Origin: Symbiodinium natans
Lineage: Eukaryota; Sar; Dinophyceae; Suessiales; Symbiodiniaceae
NCBI GenBank assembly: GCA_905221605.1
Contig: CAJNDS010001435.1
Coordinates: forward strand, 38,501 to 102,500
Length of the DNA: 64,000 nt
Direction: 5' to 3'
Positions 11,371 through 21,186 of this stretch are shown here, one piece after another. The position numbers and the translations under genes were made by a program. The first letter of the stretch is position 1. The number at the start of each line of letters is the position of its first letter. The notes under the pieces are model-generated. The model had not been told where the DNA came from and did not search any database. It worked only from the letters and a program-made list of their open reading frames with translations.

Positions 11371-12002
11371 GTTTTAATGCAAATAAAAACTACAAGTATT
11401 TCCTAAGGGGGCTGTAGGAAGTCTGCAGGGCAAGTATGGCCAGAACCAAGAACGATCAGTCGGCAGTCCGCTGCAACCGCCTGACCGACTGGCTGTGTTC
11501 GGTCTCCCTTGCCAATGAAAAATTCTGGGGGCTTACGAAACTTGGGGGATGCCCTTCATGAACCCCCCCCCCAAAATAGTAGAAGGGTTTTTGGGTTTAG
11601 GGTTTAGGGAAAGGAACCCCCCAAAGAGGGTACCCCTATATTTTTTTCGGAAAGACCCCAGGATGCAGCAGAGGCCTCCAGCCTCCAACAAGTCCTGCAA
11701 ATGCCCGTGCCTGTCGTGTCTGGGCGTCATAGACCCTTCAAACAAAGAGGCTCCCATTAACCATAAACCCTAAACCCTGTCTCGATGTCGGCAATACTTC
11801 TGAGGGGCCTACATCATGATTTCTCCGTGGCTGGTCAGGGCAAAACGTACAAAGTCCCGGGCTGGGGCATTTGTTAACGTGCTTTTTTTTCGCGTGTTCA
11901 GGCCAATAACCAGGTAAAGTTTGGGCTTGAGACGTGTGGACGATGCAGAGTCGTGGCCTCAAGCTTGGACTGGGGAAGGCGAAGGATTTGTAAGGGCTGA
12001 GG
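11371..12002. other. Region without a supported gene
   Basis: A possible decayed family A element covers about 11529-11650 (GGGGGCTTACGAAACTTGGG at its left side) and contains a heptad tract. No exon is recognised. Confidence 0.35.
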
Positions 12003-12091
12003 CTGGTATGTTCCCCCTTGTACTAACAGTCCTTAAGAGTGATTATAGTACCCCCTATTAAGGACTGTTAGTATAAGGGGCAACATCCCAA
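12003..12091. mobile_element. Family B palindromic element
   Basis: CTGGTATGTTCCCCC at the left pairs with GGGGCAACATCCCAA at the right, and ACTAACAGTCCTTAA pairs with TTAAGGACTGTTAGT inside. The flanks GGGCTGAG and GGGCTTAG resemble an aged 8-bp duplication. Confidence 0.7.
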
Positions 12092-13173
12092 GGGCTTAGT
12101 GTTGTGGATAGTGTTGTCTGTTCCCACCAACCAGGAGCCGATCGAATGCAACAGGGACACTGGCTTACCAGGACCTTTGTGCTAAAGCAACTGAAGCAGC
12201 GTGTCGCATGCAGCGACAGACGAATTTCAAGGATTTCGTGCGCTGTGCGTCTGGCACAATAGCACTATTCTCTGACCTTTGCATTGTAGGTCGGGTGCAC
12301 TCGCCATGTGCCAAGAACTGGCCTTGCTTTTGCATACCCTGACTGGTTTAGGGTTTAGGGCGTTAGGCTTTAGGGTTTAGGGTTTAGGGTTTTTGTGCCA
12401 GCGTTCAGACTCACGGCGCAAGAAGGGATTTCGCACCCGGCAAATTCGGCAGCTCCAAAACCTCCATCGATGATCTACCGAATCATAATCCGAAGCGATG
12501 CTTCTACTGCTCGGCTCTCGCCTGTACACTTAAGTGAGGTATGTGCTTGAGCTCACATGGTTTTCTCCCCCTCTCATGTTAGGCAGAAGCCACGGCCAAG
12601 AACTGGGAACTCGCCCAGAAGACTATAGATCTCCTTCCGCTTCCAGAGGGCTTGTGGACAATGCTTTCAAGATGCTTTAAGGCATGGCTTTCATGGTCCG
12701 GACGGTCCGAATTTTGATTCTCACGCCTGTCAGGGGCCAAGTCTGAGCTCAAAGCAGGAGAAATGGATAGCACTTGCTAGACACTGCGAAAGGCCCAAAA
12801 GGGCTTGATGGCAACCCATGCGTTATCCAACTCACAAGCGTTGTAGCTTCTTGATGGCAGTTTTACGCTGCTCGTCCTATACACTGTATTAAGGTCTTCT
12901 CACGATTTTCGAAACGATGCCCGGCGGTCCAGCGGGTAGGTCGGATGGCTTTTCAACATGAGGTGTAGATCATTAAAGTCTTCGTAGTGTTGTCAGAAGA
13001 AGACGTATGCAACACCTCTTCCTGATGTGTGCCAAATTGAGGTCTCGAACTTATCCGAAAGGGGCGTATCTTGAGGAGCATGCTCGCGAGTTAGATGCTG
13101 GATGCCGCAGACGGAGGGTCTGGGGATCTTCTCTCTTCACCCCACCCCTCCGCCCCCCAAATGGATCTCCTAC
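12092..13173. other. Region without a supported gene
   Basis: A G-rich heptad tract lies at 12349-12392. Frames at 12579-12773 (minus) and 13007-13240 (plus) have no support. The sequence immediately downstream of the F-box-like exon is presumably the 3' side of the minus-strand gene. Confidence 0.35.
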
Positions 13174-13271
13174 CAGCTGCTGTGGCGCGCAGCGTTCACA
13201 AAACTCTTGCTGCAGGCTCGAAGGTCACGAAAGGTCATGATGTTCCACTGCCCTGAGAGGAGCTCAAGCAC
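13174..13271 (-). CDS. F-box-like exon, copy 1
   Basis: Acceptor CCGATCAG| and donor CAGCTG|GTAGGA bound 98 nt, the same length as the paralogous exon at 25886-25983. It encodes about VLELLSGQWNIMTFRDLRA and then a basic helix. The pattern of leucines followed by a FRDL-type motif resembles an F-box, but the match is by eye. The intron before it ends in C-rich telomere-like sequence. Confidence 0.65.
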
Positions 13272-16200
13272 CTGATCGGTTTTAGGGTGCAGGTTTTGGG
13301 TTTTGGGTTTAGGGTTCAGGGGTTTATTTTTTAAGGTTTAGGGTTACGAGAATGGGGTCTGCTGTGAACCCTCAGCCTTAGTAAACGGTGGAATGTGGTG
13401 CAATTATCGGGCTTGGGCCTACAATGACCTGGTTCTTGACTCTTCTGGTCGTGTTTGCCCTCGGAAATGCTCCCTCATCCTCAATGAAACCCTTTAAACC
13501 CTAAACCCTAAACCCGTCCAAAAGTGCCTGACATGAGCGATATGCCAGGGCCGTGAACCCCTTGCCAAACCCTGATGTCAATGCTCAACATTGTAAAGCA
13601 CAAGCATCCTCAAGGCAAGCCGACGCATGTTTTGGGACGTACTGTATTTGAATGGGAACAGATTCGCTGGTTAAGGTCGAAGTGTTAGAAGCACATCCTT
13701 TGGCAATCTCTGTCGGATGGGTCAGCTGCCCAAGAGGGTAGATGATCCTTTCCTTCGCTTCTTGGTAAGCTGCAGAGCTACTTGGAGGTTCATGGGTACT
13801 TATAAGTAGGGTTAGAGGTACCCTAAATCGGGTTCTAAGTAAAGTTGCCATACTTCTAACCCTGCCTATAACTACCCATGAACCTCCGAGTAGCTTTGGT
13901 GTTTTTGGTTTCTTTAGCCAGGCGACCAAGGAGTGAGAGCGAAACTGGTTGGCTGCAGCTGCCACGTCCGCTGCCGTGCGCCCAGTCGAAGTCCTCCATC
14001 CCAAGCCATCCCCCAGACAGTGCTTATATAGATGACCCGCGCAGCTCCTTCTAAACCCTGTATAAACCCTAAACCCTAAACCCTAACCCCTAACCCTAAA
14101 CCCTAAAGCCTAACCCTAAACCCTAAACCCTAAACCCTAAACCCTAAACCCTACTCTCCGCACCCTGGTTACGCGGCCCAGATGGTTGATTTTTCAACTG
14201 GGAGGGAGCTGGAAGGACACCACTTGCTAATCGGCTGGTGTCACTTCAAGGAACCGCTCAGCCTACAATAGGAGGTCGAGTTTCCTTCACTTACTTCAAC
14301 CTCTTTAAATATGCCTAGTGAACGCATTTTGAGACACAGAATGACACACACACATACACACACACACACACAATTCTGGGGATTTCTCGCTTGAAGTGCC
14401 TGCACATCCCGAGCCTTTCAGGGGTGGCCGCATCAAAGTCTTGGTGAACCAAGGGCTTTGGAGAGGGTTCTGGCGTTCTGAGTGCATCCACCGTTTCCCA
14501 TTCATTTGCTGCTCCTCTTCTTGGGGTCGGCCCCTTCCCGGAGAAGGTCGCGGACCATCCGATGATCTCCTTCCACCGAATGCCCAGTGCTATGAAGGGG
14601 CTTGACCCTGAACCCTAAGCTTTGGGGAGGTGCCGTCACGACCCCAGGCAGCGTGGAAGGATCATCAGGTGCGAAAGCCAGGGCAGGATGGGAAAAGAAG
14701 GATTCGAGCATTTGGCTTGGAGGCATTTATAAGCCTTGGGGTGGAGACTTGTGCACACTCTCAGCGGCTGTTGGCCTCATGTCAGGTTGCAGAACCCCTA
14801 AACCGCAAGCCGTTGAGGCACCCATCTGCGCGGCCAGATGAATCGGGTAGAAGGATTCCGCTCGGTGCAGCGAAAAGCGCCCCCCGCGGTTGCGTGGTGC
14901 GTTGACTTCCGTGAAGCCGTTCCTCGAGAATTTGGGGCTGCTGGGGCTTAACGACTCCGTGGAGTCTACAAGGTTGCTACTAGGGTTTGGGGTTTAGGGT
15001 TAAGTCTGAGGATGGTTGATGTTGCCCCCTGATGGGTGAAACCCCCTCTCCCAGCAGCAATGAGGTGTCCATGACTACTTCAACAGTGGCACCGGCAAGC
15101 AGCAAAAGCAAATGACCGATTACTGCGGGGCCTTTCCAGGAACTCGAAGACCAGCTCCCTTCGCAATGCTTGAATTCGCTCACGACGAGCGCCTGGCATG
15201 GTTAGTTCTTCGCAGGGAATGAAGGGATTTGGTACCTTGTACAATGCTTGCCAAAGGTTTTAATTGTAGGAGATATAAAGGTACCTAATTCCCCTAAACC
15301 CTAAACCCTAAACCCTAAACCCTAAACCCTAAACCCTAAACCCTAAACCCCCAACTAAGAACTGGCAAGATGAAACAAGGCCGGGCACGAACCGCGTGCT
15401 TGCGGAATGACGCGATCGAGGTGGCCTGTCAGTAGCAGAAAGGTTCCACATTCGGGTTAAAAGGTTTACATATATATATATATATATATGTATATGTATA
15501 TATATATCTGTATGTATGTACGTATGTATATATATATATAGTTTCGTGAAGTTAGGTTTGTTGACGGCTTGTTGCCCGCAATCTTGGAAACCATGCTCGC
15601 CTTGCGCACCATGAGCTCCTCTGGCAGACCAGCGTCCTCCGAGGCTTCTGGGGAACCATTAGGTGATTCTTACGAGGCCGGGTAATGCGGATTGGCCTGA
15701 GGTTTGCAGTAGAGTCTGCAGTTCCGGATGCAAGATTTGCGTTTCAAGCACAACTGACACTACAACCTACGCAGCCGCTCGCTGTACTTTTGGTTGTATC
15801 ATGGCTGTTCCTCCCTACTTGATGCTGATCCCTCAGGCGGCATCCTCCTCCTCATCTTCGTCCTCATCCTCCTCCTCGTCCTCTGTTGTGATCGATAAGC
15901 CGAATAGGCACTCATCTTCGCAGTTCGTCGAGGCAGCAACAGAGGGGGTCACCTGTGCAGGCGCTGACTCAGGGTAGATGTGTGGGAAACCTCTCAAAAC
16001 CCTACAACCTAAACCCCAAACCCTAAACCTGCAATAAATGTGCCGGAGTAGGCTTTGCTCCGCCTATAGGGACCCATGGGGCAATGTATGCACCGACGAC
16101 AGCTCCAGTTTCAGCTTGGATTTCAAGTAGAAGGTGTCCGAGAATAATGATGCACAAGCCGGGCCCATATCTGCATGGATTAGATGAGCGACCCATACAG

Positions 16201-17389
16201 TAACGAGATGCGGGCTCTTTGCCCGAAATCTTTCGTGATGGGCGGGGGTGCCTACTTTTCAGAAGTCTACCTGTCCTCCCCCCAATCAGCAGCCACAAGA
16301 GAGTCTTTGTATGCCACCCACTCTTCTCAACGGGTGGTGTTGCGTCATATCCCTACCCAAGCAGGAGGAGGAAAGGGTACAAACAAGGTCACGCACGAGC
16401 AGGGCCGAGGGAAGGTAAGCTTGAAAAGCAGACGGTGGGCCTTTCACCCGGATACAACGTTGCTCAGCTGTGTAACAGGTCTAGAATAAACTCACAGCTA
16501 GCTGCCCACAACACAAGCCCTAAGCCCTAAACCCTAAACCCGGGGAAATAGAGCCCGCACACTGGCTCGCAGCTTCATGACCGACTTCCTGAGAATTCTC
16601 AGGACAAGAAGATGAGCCTTTCTTTGTGCGTCGCCTCCGAGGATACCCAAAAACCCCTAAACCCCTAAACCCTAAACCCTAAACCCGAAACCCTAAACCC
16701 GAAACCCTAACTTGAGTTGAACATCCCTGAAGCGAGGGTTTAGTCTTATGCCGTTTAAGAACTCAAACTGAGCTCCTGACATGCCATCCGGGAACATGTG
16801 ACTATACTCCCCTCAGAACCTTAACAAAAACACTATTTTTAATATCCTCATGGGTTTATATGAACCAAAAGAAAAAAGAACCCCAAGGGGGATACAGGTG
16901 AAAGCACTCCCGCGAGACTGTGAGAGGACCATTGCGGCGGTTTGGGGTCTTTGGCCACCTGCCTAGCAGCCTCGCGGTTTAGGGTCTTGGGTGTACGGCT
17001 TAGGGTTTCGCGTGTCCCGGAAACCCTTGGTGTCCAAATCCAGGCACGGATTGACAACGCTTCGGTGATCTGTCTATCCTCTCATCCCGGAGCGTGCCTC
17101 AGGCACGGCGGCGTACCACAAAACAGGCTGCTGGCTGATGGACCCGAGTTCTATCTTAAGCTTAGTTGCTGAGTTCATAAGCCCAAAAACGTGTACACTT
17201 TCAGTTCTGCAGGGGATTCCAGTACCCCAAAAAGTGTCAAGTGTGCTCGCCTTCCCCACCCCCTTCACCCCTTTCTGCAGATGGAGTGCTATCGTCTTCG
17301 AGCTCCAGCTCACTGAACGTGGGTGCAGTGACATTGGCCAGCATGCTGCATACCGACTCGTCAAGTTGGCCTCGGGAGGGAATTAGGTG
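13174..17389 (-). CDS. Ankyrin/F-box-like gene, copy 1 (multi-exon locus)
   Basis: Minus-strand gene assembled from exons at 17269-17389, 16029-16170, 15836-15967, 15597-15647, 15366-15425, 15132-15207, 14822-14923, 14515-14569, 13905-13993 and 13174-13271. The order of regions is an acidic N-terminal part, a basic helical segment, an ankyrin repeat pair and an F-box-like helix pair. Every exon except 16029-16170 has a homologue in the same order about 12.5 kb away (25886-30401). Reading phases agree at most downstream junctions. Ankyrin repeats are protein-binding modules, and an F-box would suggest a ubiquitin-ligase adaptor; that role is inferred only. A one-base insertion in exon 14822-14923 and an impaired donor at 15366 suggest this copy may be a pseudogene. 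Confidence 0.65.
13781..13890. mobile_element. Family C palindromic element (copy 2) beside an ankyrin exon
   Basis: AGCTACTTGGAGGTTCATGG and CCATGAACCTCCGAGTAGCT are near-perfect inverted termini. The minus-strand frame of the neighbouring ankyrin exon stays open straight through the element, so it could add residues if unspliced. Confidence 0.75.
13905..13993 (-). CDS. Ankyrin-repeat exon (second half of repeat), copy 1
   Basis: After acceptor GATGGAG| the frame reads TSTGRTAADVAAAANQF, the start-of-repeat pattern of an ankyrin unit following a GADPKKR end. Joined to 14515-14569 through an AG|GA donor it restores a continuous ankyrin sequence. The homologous exon is at 26425-26486. The 3' limit is uncertain because a family C element follows. 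Confidence 0.65.
14051..14152 (-). repeat. CCCTAAA array in intron
   Basis: About 14 C-rich heptads with a few slips, lying in the intron between the two ankyrin exons of copy 1. On the coding strand the tract is G-rich. Confidence 0.9.
14344..14372. repeat. (CA)n microsatellite
   Basis: CA repeat of about 29 bp with one T interruption, within the same intron. Confidence 0.9.
14515..14569 (-). CDS. Ankyrin-repeat exon (helix pair), copy 1
   Basis: 55 nt, identical in length to 27065-27119. It encodes DHRMVRDLLREGADPKKR, a typical ankyrin helix-loop. The preceding exon ends in one base and this one starts with GA, giving the G that precedes DHRM. The donor appears to be AG|GAGC, a GA donor, which is known in dinoflagellates. 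Confidence 0.75.
14822..14923 (-). CDS. Ankyrin-repeat exon (first half), copy 1, frameshifted
   Basis: Acceptor TCTCGAG| and donor ATGG|GTGCC enclose 102 nt. The start reads NGFTEVNAPR and the end, one frame off, reads SLHRAESFYPIHLAAQM. A run of seven C (14880-14886 on the plus strand) is one base too long to keep the two in frame. The paralogue at 27304-27401 is intact. This is either a homopolymer sequencing error or an inactivating mutation. Confidence 0.7.
15132..15207 (-). CDS. Basic helical exon MPG-RRE, copy 1
   Basis: The exon encodes MPGARRERIQALRRELVFEF preceded by two residues. Its start acceptor is GCGAAG|AACTAACC. It ends at GGAAAG|GCCCC, a GC donor, which joins in phase to the next exon (ER then NGFTEV). 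The homologue at 27533-27611 is three bases longer. The MPG methionine is probably internal rather than the start, because conserved exons lie upstream. Charged heptads suggest a coiled coil. Confidence 0.7.
15292..15350 (-). repeat. CCCTAAA array in intron
   Basis: Eight clean C-rich heptads between exons 15366-15425 and 15132-15207. Confidence 0.9.
15366..15425 (-). CDS. Conserved exon C, copy 1
   Basis: After acceptor CTGACAG| it reads HLDRVIPQARGSCPALFHL, homologous to the 60-nt exon 28039-28098. The expected GT donor is replaced by CC, so this junction is probably defective or shifted. Confidence 0.55.
15469..15540. repeat. (TA)n/TATG microsatellite
   Basis: About 70 bp of TATATA with TGTATG interruptions in an intron. 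Confidence 0.9.
15597..15647 (-). CDS. Conserved exon B, copy 1
   Basis: 51 nt after acceptor CCCCAG|. It encodes ASEDAGLPEELMVRKA and ends at a GC donor (GCGA|GCATGG). It is nine bases longer than 28226-28267 and in the same phase, joining to HLDR as ASHLDR. Confidence 0.65.
15836..15967 (-). CDS. Acidic exon A, copy 1
   Basis: Phase-0 start TCAGCGCC after CCCTGAG|. It encodes SAPAQVTPSVAAST, then NCEDECLFGLSITTED and a run of Glu/Asp. The homologue is at 29189-29295. The acidic tail is longer here by a GAG/GAT/GAC expansion. The 3' splice is unresolved; the frame stops at 15833. Confidence 0.6.
15968..16028 (-). other. 61-nt intron begun by telomeric heptads
   Basis: On the minus strand the donor is CAG|GTTTAGGGTTTGGGG and the acceptor is CCCTGAG|. 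The first 36 bases are telomere-type repeats, so the 5' splice site is the repeat itself. Both flanking exons are in phase 0. Confidence 0.55.
16029..16170 (-). CDS. Hydrophobic exon, copy 1
   Basis: Acceptor ATCCATGCAG| and donor TTGCAG|GTTTAGGG bound 142 nt. The translation contains GLCIIILGHLLLEIQAETG followed by AYIAPWVP, suggesting a membrane or buried helix. I could not find its counterpart in copy 2. It joins exon A in phase 0. Confidence 0.45.
16200..16416 (+). CDS. Possible plus-strand exon
   Basis: An open plus frame runs to a strong donor GGGAAG|GTAAGCTTG at 16417. No domain is recognised and the start is unknown. It overlaps the region of the minus-strand gene's introns. Confidence 0.25.
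16515..16712 (-). repeat. Heptad tracts in intron of copy 1
   Basis: C-rich tracts at 16515-16542 and 16648-16712, the second including CCCGAAA variants. Confidence 0.85.
16801..16853 (+). repeat. Dispersed repeat shared with 11227-11272
   Basis: CTATACTCCCCTCAGAACCT with the following A-rich/T-rich segment ending AATATCC matches the copy near 11.23 kb. Confidence 0.55.
17164..17250. mobile_element. Family F palindromic element (copy 1)
   Basis: GTTGCTGAGTTCATAAGCCC, GTACACTTTCAGTTCTGC and AAAAGTGTCAAGTGTGCTC match the copies at 30418-30525 and 37687-37789. Here it lies on the 3' side (coding sense) of the exon at 17269-17389. Confidence 0.65.
17269..17389 (-). CDS. Upstream conserved exon, copy 1
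   Basis: Acceptor GATGCCAG| is shared with the paralogue at 30290-30401. The frame reads SRGQLDESVCSMLANVTAP and then an acidic stretch ending STPSAE. Aligned codons differ mostly at third positions (CTT/CTC, GAC/GAT, TCG/TCC, CTG/TTG), which supports minus-strand coding. Confidence 0.6.
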
Positions 17390-18162
17390 CTGGCATCCCG
17401 AAGAGGCTGCATTTCTCAGATGCTTTTAGGGTCGAGTTGGGGCATGAGTCTTGTGCCAAGGGCGGCTCGTCACCGTTTGCTTCTACGTTACAGATGGAAG
17501 AGCAGCCTGCCCAGCTAGCATCAAACAAAAAGAGCACAAGTCTAGATCCTGGCCAAAGCAACAGTTGACTTCTAGAGGATTTAGGGTCGCATGAACGGGG
17601 ATCGCCAAAAACGGCTGAGGACAGTCACGGTGCATCCGTCGAGACGATGGCTGCTCACAAGTGTGCGTCGTGCGTTTGTGCCACTCGTCTGGTTTATTGT
17701 TTTGTTTTACTCTGCGTTTTCTAAGTTCAAGTCCTAGCTACGCTTTCCTACTACTATGAACTGCTGCTACAATGGCTGAGTCGTGAGGTTCTCGGCCCCT
17801 TCAAGACGGCATTTGGGGACACAGGCAAACACGCAACCAAACAAAGAACACTTAGCAACACAAACTACCCCAACCCACAATACAATGCAAAACTCTGGAA
17901 ACCAGTCTTCATTTGATGTGTCTTGAAACCCCAAACCCAAAGGAAACTGGGGACTGTCTGCCTGAAGCTGAAGTCCTCCTCGCAACCAGCAAAAACAAAA
18001 CATTAGGGTTTAGGGTTTAGGGTTTTAGGGTTTAGGGTTTAGGGTTCAGGGTGGGATAAGCCTGTCTTGGTGGAGTGGAGGCCAAGGGGTGATTTTGAAC
18101 GCTTCGGGCTTGACCATCAGGAGCCTCCGTGGTATTCCTATAACAAAGCACCTAAAAGTGGC
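17390..18162. other. Intron or intergenic, no further exon recognised
   Basis: G-rich heptads lie at 18004-18052. Frames at 17361-17561 and 17767-18003 on the minus strand were not accepted. Confidence 0.35.
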
Positions 18163-18268
18163 GACTGTTTGCTGAAGAACCCCAAAAGAATGAAAGAGAA
18201 TAATCCCTATATTACCCTAACAAGGGAAGATGATCTTTGATTTTTTCGGGGTTCTGAAGCAGTTCGTA
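18163..18268. mobile_element. Family D palindromic element (copy 1)
   Basis: CTGTTTGCTGAAGAACCCC at the left pairs with GGGGTTCTGAAGCAGTTCG at the right. The interior AGAATAATCCCTATATTACC is shared with 40408-40515. Confidence 0.7.
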
Positions 18269-18683
18269 GATGGTAGCACCGAGAAAAACACACCAGGCAT
18301 GGAGTCTCTTCCATTTTCTGCATTGCGACAAGTCTCCAAAGAAGTTTCTTGGAAAAACCCTGCAACGCCTCAGGTGTCCAGGTTGTTCCAAGGCTGCTCG
18401 TGGTTAAAACCCCTTGCCCGCCAAACCCCGACGGATGCTGATCTGAACGTCAGCGCCCGGAGAGTTCTGGCACGCCATCCTATGGCGTTTGGTGATTTTG
18501 GTGTGGGTGCCACAGGTCACTGCAGCACCGTACCAGCAGCGTCGGTCAACACACATTCTTGTGAGGGACCCAGAGCCGCACAAGAGCCTAGAACCCTAAA
18601 CCCTAAACCCCATAAACCGCATGAACCCTAGAAGTCCTGCAACACTAAGCCACGTTTCTGAAACCTGCGCACTACAGACTTAC

Positions 18684-18776
18684 CGTCTCAGACCGGCCAA
18701 AAGAGTTCGCTGCGTTCGCGTTCGCGTTCGCCTTCGCGGCCGCTACTGGATCAACGGCCCTTGGAGCCACAGCTGC
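18684..18776 (-). CDS. Ala/Asn-rich exon
   Basis: Acceptor ACATCCCAG| and consensus donor GAGACG|GTAAGTC bound exactly 31 codons, phase 0 to phase 0. The product reads AAVAPRAVDP, then a KANANANA run and NSFGRSET. The acceptor is preceded by a short C-rich heptad tract. It is probably an upstream exon of copy 1 or of a separate minus-strand gene. Confidence 0.6.
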
Positions 18777-19338
18777 CTGGGATGTAGTGTTTAGGGTTTG
18801 GGGTTCACCGACAAACAAAAGAGAAAACACACGAAAACAAAAGGAAACCAAACATACCATGTACATGCGTAGGTTTTTGTTTATGCGTAGGTATAAATAA
18901 ATGAGTATATATCTATATCTATACCTATTTGTATATCAAAATCTAGATTAATTGATCTCTACATATGCTAAGAAGCAGCCGCTGCATCCGGTTCCGCTTT
19001 CTCTGCGCTCGACGGCGGTTCCGCCACGTCCAACCGAATCTCCTGAGCATCACGGGCATGGAACGAGCGGACAGAGTTTTCTGAGCAATCAGGTGGTTAC
19101 TGCTCCTCGCCCGCAACACCTTTCTGGCGCAGGGTTCCGGACAGTTTGTGTGGCCTCTGGCCGCATGAAGCCAAACCCTAAACGAGGGCTCACACGCACA
19201 CTCTGTTCGTGGGTGGCCTAAGTCTAGGTGAGGGCACGCGTTTAGAGGTTAGGAGCTAGGACGGTCGACCCCCTGTAGCGCAGTGTTGTGGCCTCTGCTC
19301 CCCTTGCTTCAAGAGCAACGACGAGCCTAGCTCTGCCA
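18777..19338. other. No supported gene
   Basis: AT-rich stretch at about 18880-18960 with TATATCTATATCTATACC. A plus frame at 18952-19221 has no support. Confidence 0.35.
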
Positions 19339-19570
19339 TTAGCTCCCTAAGGTGCGGATTTTGAGGTGCTTCCGGGCGGAGGTTGGCTCATCTATCATCT
19401 TCATGATCTGGGGATGATCGGAGTGGATCAGCGTGGTACTTGCTGCGGGTTCTGGAGAATACACATGATGATGAGGTGAGTTCCGGAACGAATCCTCGCA
19501 TTCCTCGCCTCTCTCCTCATGGCGTAGGTGGTTGACCACTGTCTGATCGCTTGCGCTACGTACCGTTCCC
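19339..19570 (-). CDS. C-terminal exon of predicted membrane protein
   Basis: Minus frame of about 76 codons from acceptor ATTATGTAG| (19571) to a stop at 19339. It is rich in His, Asp, Glu and Ser (for example HVYSPEPAASTTLIHSDHPQ), with no hydrophobic segment. It reads as the cytosolic tail following exons 20030-20185 and 19700-19861. The junction phase to the previous exon is unresolved. Confidence 0.45.
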
Positions 19571-19699
19571 ACTACATAATTGGCGAGCGGCGGGAATAGA
19601 CAGCAAAAGGGCCATCACGAACCTAAATCTGGAAACCCCGACTCCTGTGACCTGCCTCAAATGTGATGTCTACCCCTCAACCCTAGAACACAGTACTTT

Positions 19700-19861
19700 A
19701 TAGGGATGGATCTTCCAGGAGAGTGGGCTGAAAGCCCTGAACCACAAATCCATCACGAGGAGGGTCTTGCGGCTCGTCTGCGTGGTGCAGGACGTCCGAT
19801 GACGCTTCCGCCGCGTCGCTCTCCACGTCGAATTCGAGGTTGCACAATTCAATTGCATGGC
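19700..19861 (-). CDS. Acidic exon of predicted membrane protein
   Basis: Starts after acceptor AACTTGCAG|. It encodes HAIELCNLEFDVESDAAEAS, then SSDVLHHADEPQDPP. The exon continues in phase from 20030-20185 through a GC donor (GCAG|GCGGGG), completing a Gly codon. It is strongly acidic and probably cytosolic. The 3' end is uncertain. Confidence 0.6.
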
Positions 19862-20029
19862 CTGCAAGTTTTGGGGGTTCTGGCAGGTCTGGGTCTGGGT
19901 TTGAGGTTTAGGCAAGGTGCTACTCAAACCCTAAAGTTCATGCATCTCCCTCCTCGACCCCCCCCCCCCCGCCCTCTGAAAGCTTTGACAACCTTGCGTT
20001 CCAATATCAAGAATCCCACGCTGCCCCGC

Positions 20030-20185
20030 CTGCGAACTGCCACGTGCTGGATACAAGGCTGACAAACTGTATGAGCATCTGGCCGGCCGCGTTGACGGCA
20101 AAGAAGAGAGAATAGGCCGTGATGCACCCGCAGTAAAGAGCCTGCGACCGCTTCTGTTCCTGGTCGCGTCCAAAGCTCCGTATCC
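20030..20185 (-). CDS. Membrane-spanning exon, hypothetical protein
   Basis: 156 nt between acceptor GGGTTGCAG| (itself preceded by heptad-like GTTTAGACTTTAGGG) and GC donor GCAG|GCGGGG. The 51 codons start IRSFGRDQEQKRSQALYCGC and continue with a hydrophobic stretch (ITAYSLFFAVNAAGQMLIQF), a probable transmembrane helix. No family is recognised. It may be downstream of the membrane protein exons at 21187-22958, but the phases do not join directly, so another exon would be needed. Confidence 0.6.
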
Positions 20186-20762
20186 CTGCAACCCTAAAGT
20201 CTAAACCTAAACCCTAACACCCAACATGTGCTTTGATGTGTTTAGGGTTTCCGGCCTGAGGATGAAATGTTTTGGCTGTCATGTCAGAGCCAGTCCTTCA
20301 GCCTCTGTATTTGCGGGCATAAAGCCCACCTCCAACCTCTAAGTCCGGAACACTGTGAACCTTAAACCTCAAACCCGACGCATTAATCCCGAGCCCCACC
20401 AGATTCCCCCAAAAGACCAAACCTCAAGCCTTGCAAACCAAAGACAGGTATCTTCCAAGAAGTCCAAGATGTCTTGCCGCGGGATGCCTCGGCACACGCT
20501 GTCCCTGAGCGCCTCTCAGGGTTTGGGTCGGTTGGAGTTGGATCGTGCGTGGGACCATCGTCATGGAGGGTCCCGGCTGTAGATCACAAAGATAACAAGG
20601 CTACCCTAAACTCCTAAACCCTAATCTCAACAGTCTCAGCTTGTGGGCACTCGGCCTGTCGGAACTGCCAAGGGGGAAGGACACAGAATCGATGTACCAC
20701 CCCCCGGACGAGCACAAAGGCCATGCATGAAGCAAACCAGTATTGTCGGACGAGGAGGAAAC
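20186..20762. other. No supported gene
   Basis: Short heptad-like tracts lie at about 20195-20245. A plus frame at 20355-20582 was not accepted. Confidence 0.35.
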
Positions 20763-20876
20763 CTTGGTGGCCCAATAGCCATACCACAACAAGGGTACCT
20801 TGGTTGGGGTTGGTTAACTGTATCAGAGAACCTTGAACCCAAAACTGGGCAAAAAGGGTACCACTGGGCCACCAAG
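20763..20876. mobile_element. Family G palindromic element
   Basis: CTTGGTGGCCCAATAGCCAT at the left pairs with GGTACCACTGGGCCACCAAG at the right. Inside are AAGGGTACC blocks. A related half-element is at 44652-44720. Confidence 0.7.
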
Positions 20877-20877
20877 T

Positions 20878-20942
20878 CCTAAACCCTAAACCCTAAACCC
20901 TAAACCCTAAACCCTAAACCCTAAACCCTAAACCCTAAACCC
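20878..20942 (-). repeat. CCCTAAA array
   Basis: Nine perfect C-rich heptads directly abutting the right end of the family G element. Confidence 0.95.
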
Positions 20943-21186
20943 AGAAACAGAAGATGGTGTTGATGTCCAACAAGGTGTCCAGAACCTGCAGCCCGACGCT
21001 TTGGTACAAGCCGTGGCCCTTCCAGGGCCAGGTGAAAGCCTTCACCTTGCTAGCCCAGGAAAGGCATCTTCCCAATAAGGGCACTATTCTTCTTGGGTTG
21101 GCTTTTGTTTTTATTCTTCTTTTTTTGTTTTAAACAAGGGAGCCCAGAACCAAAGCAAAAAAGGGTAAAGGGTACCCACAGGGCTC

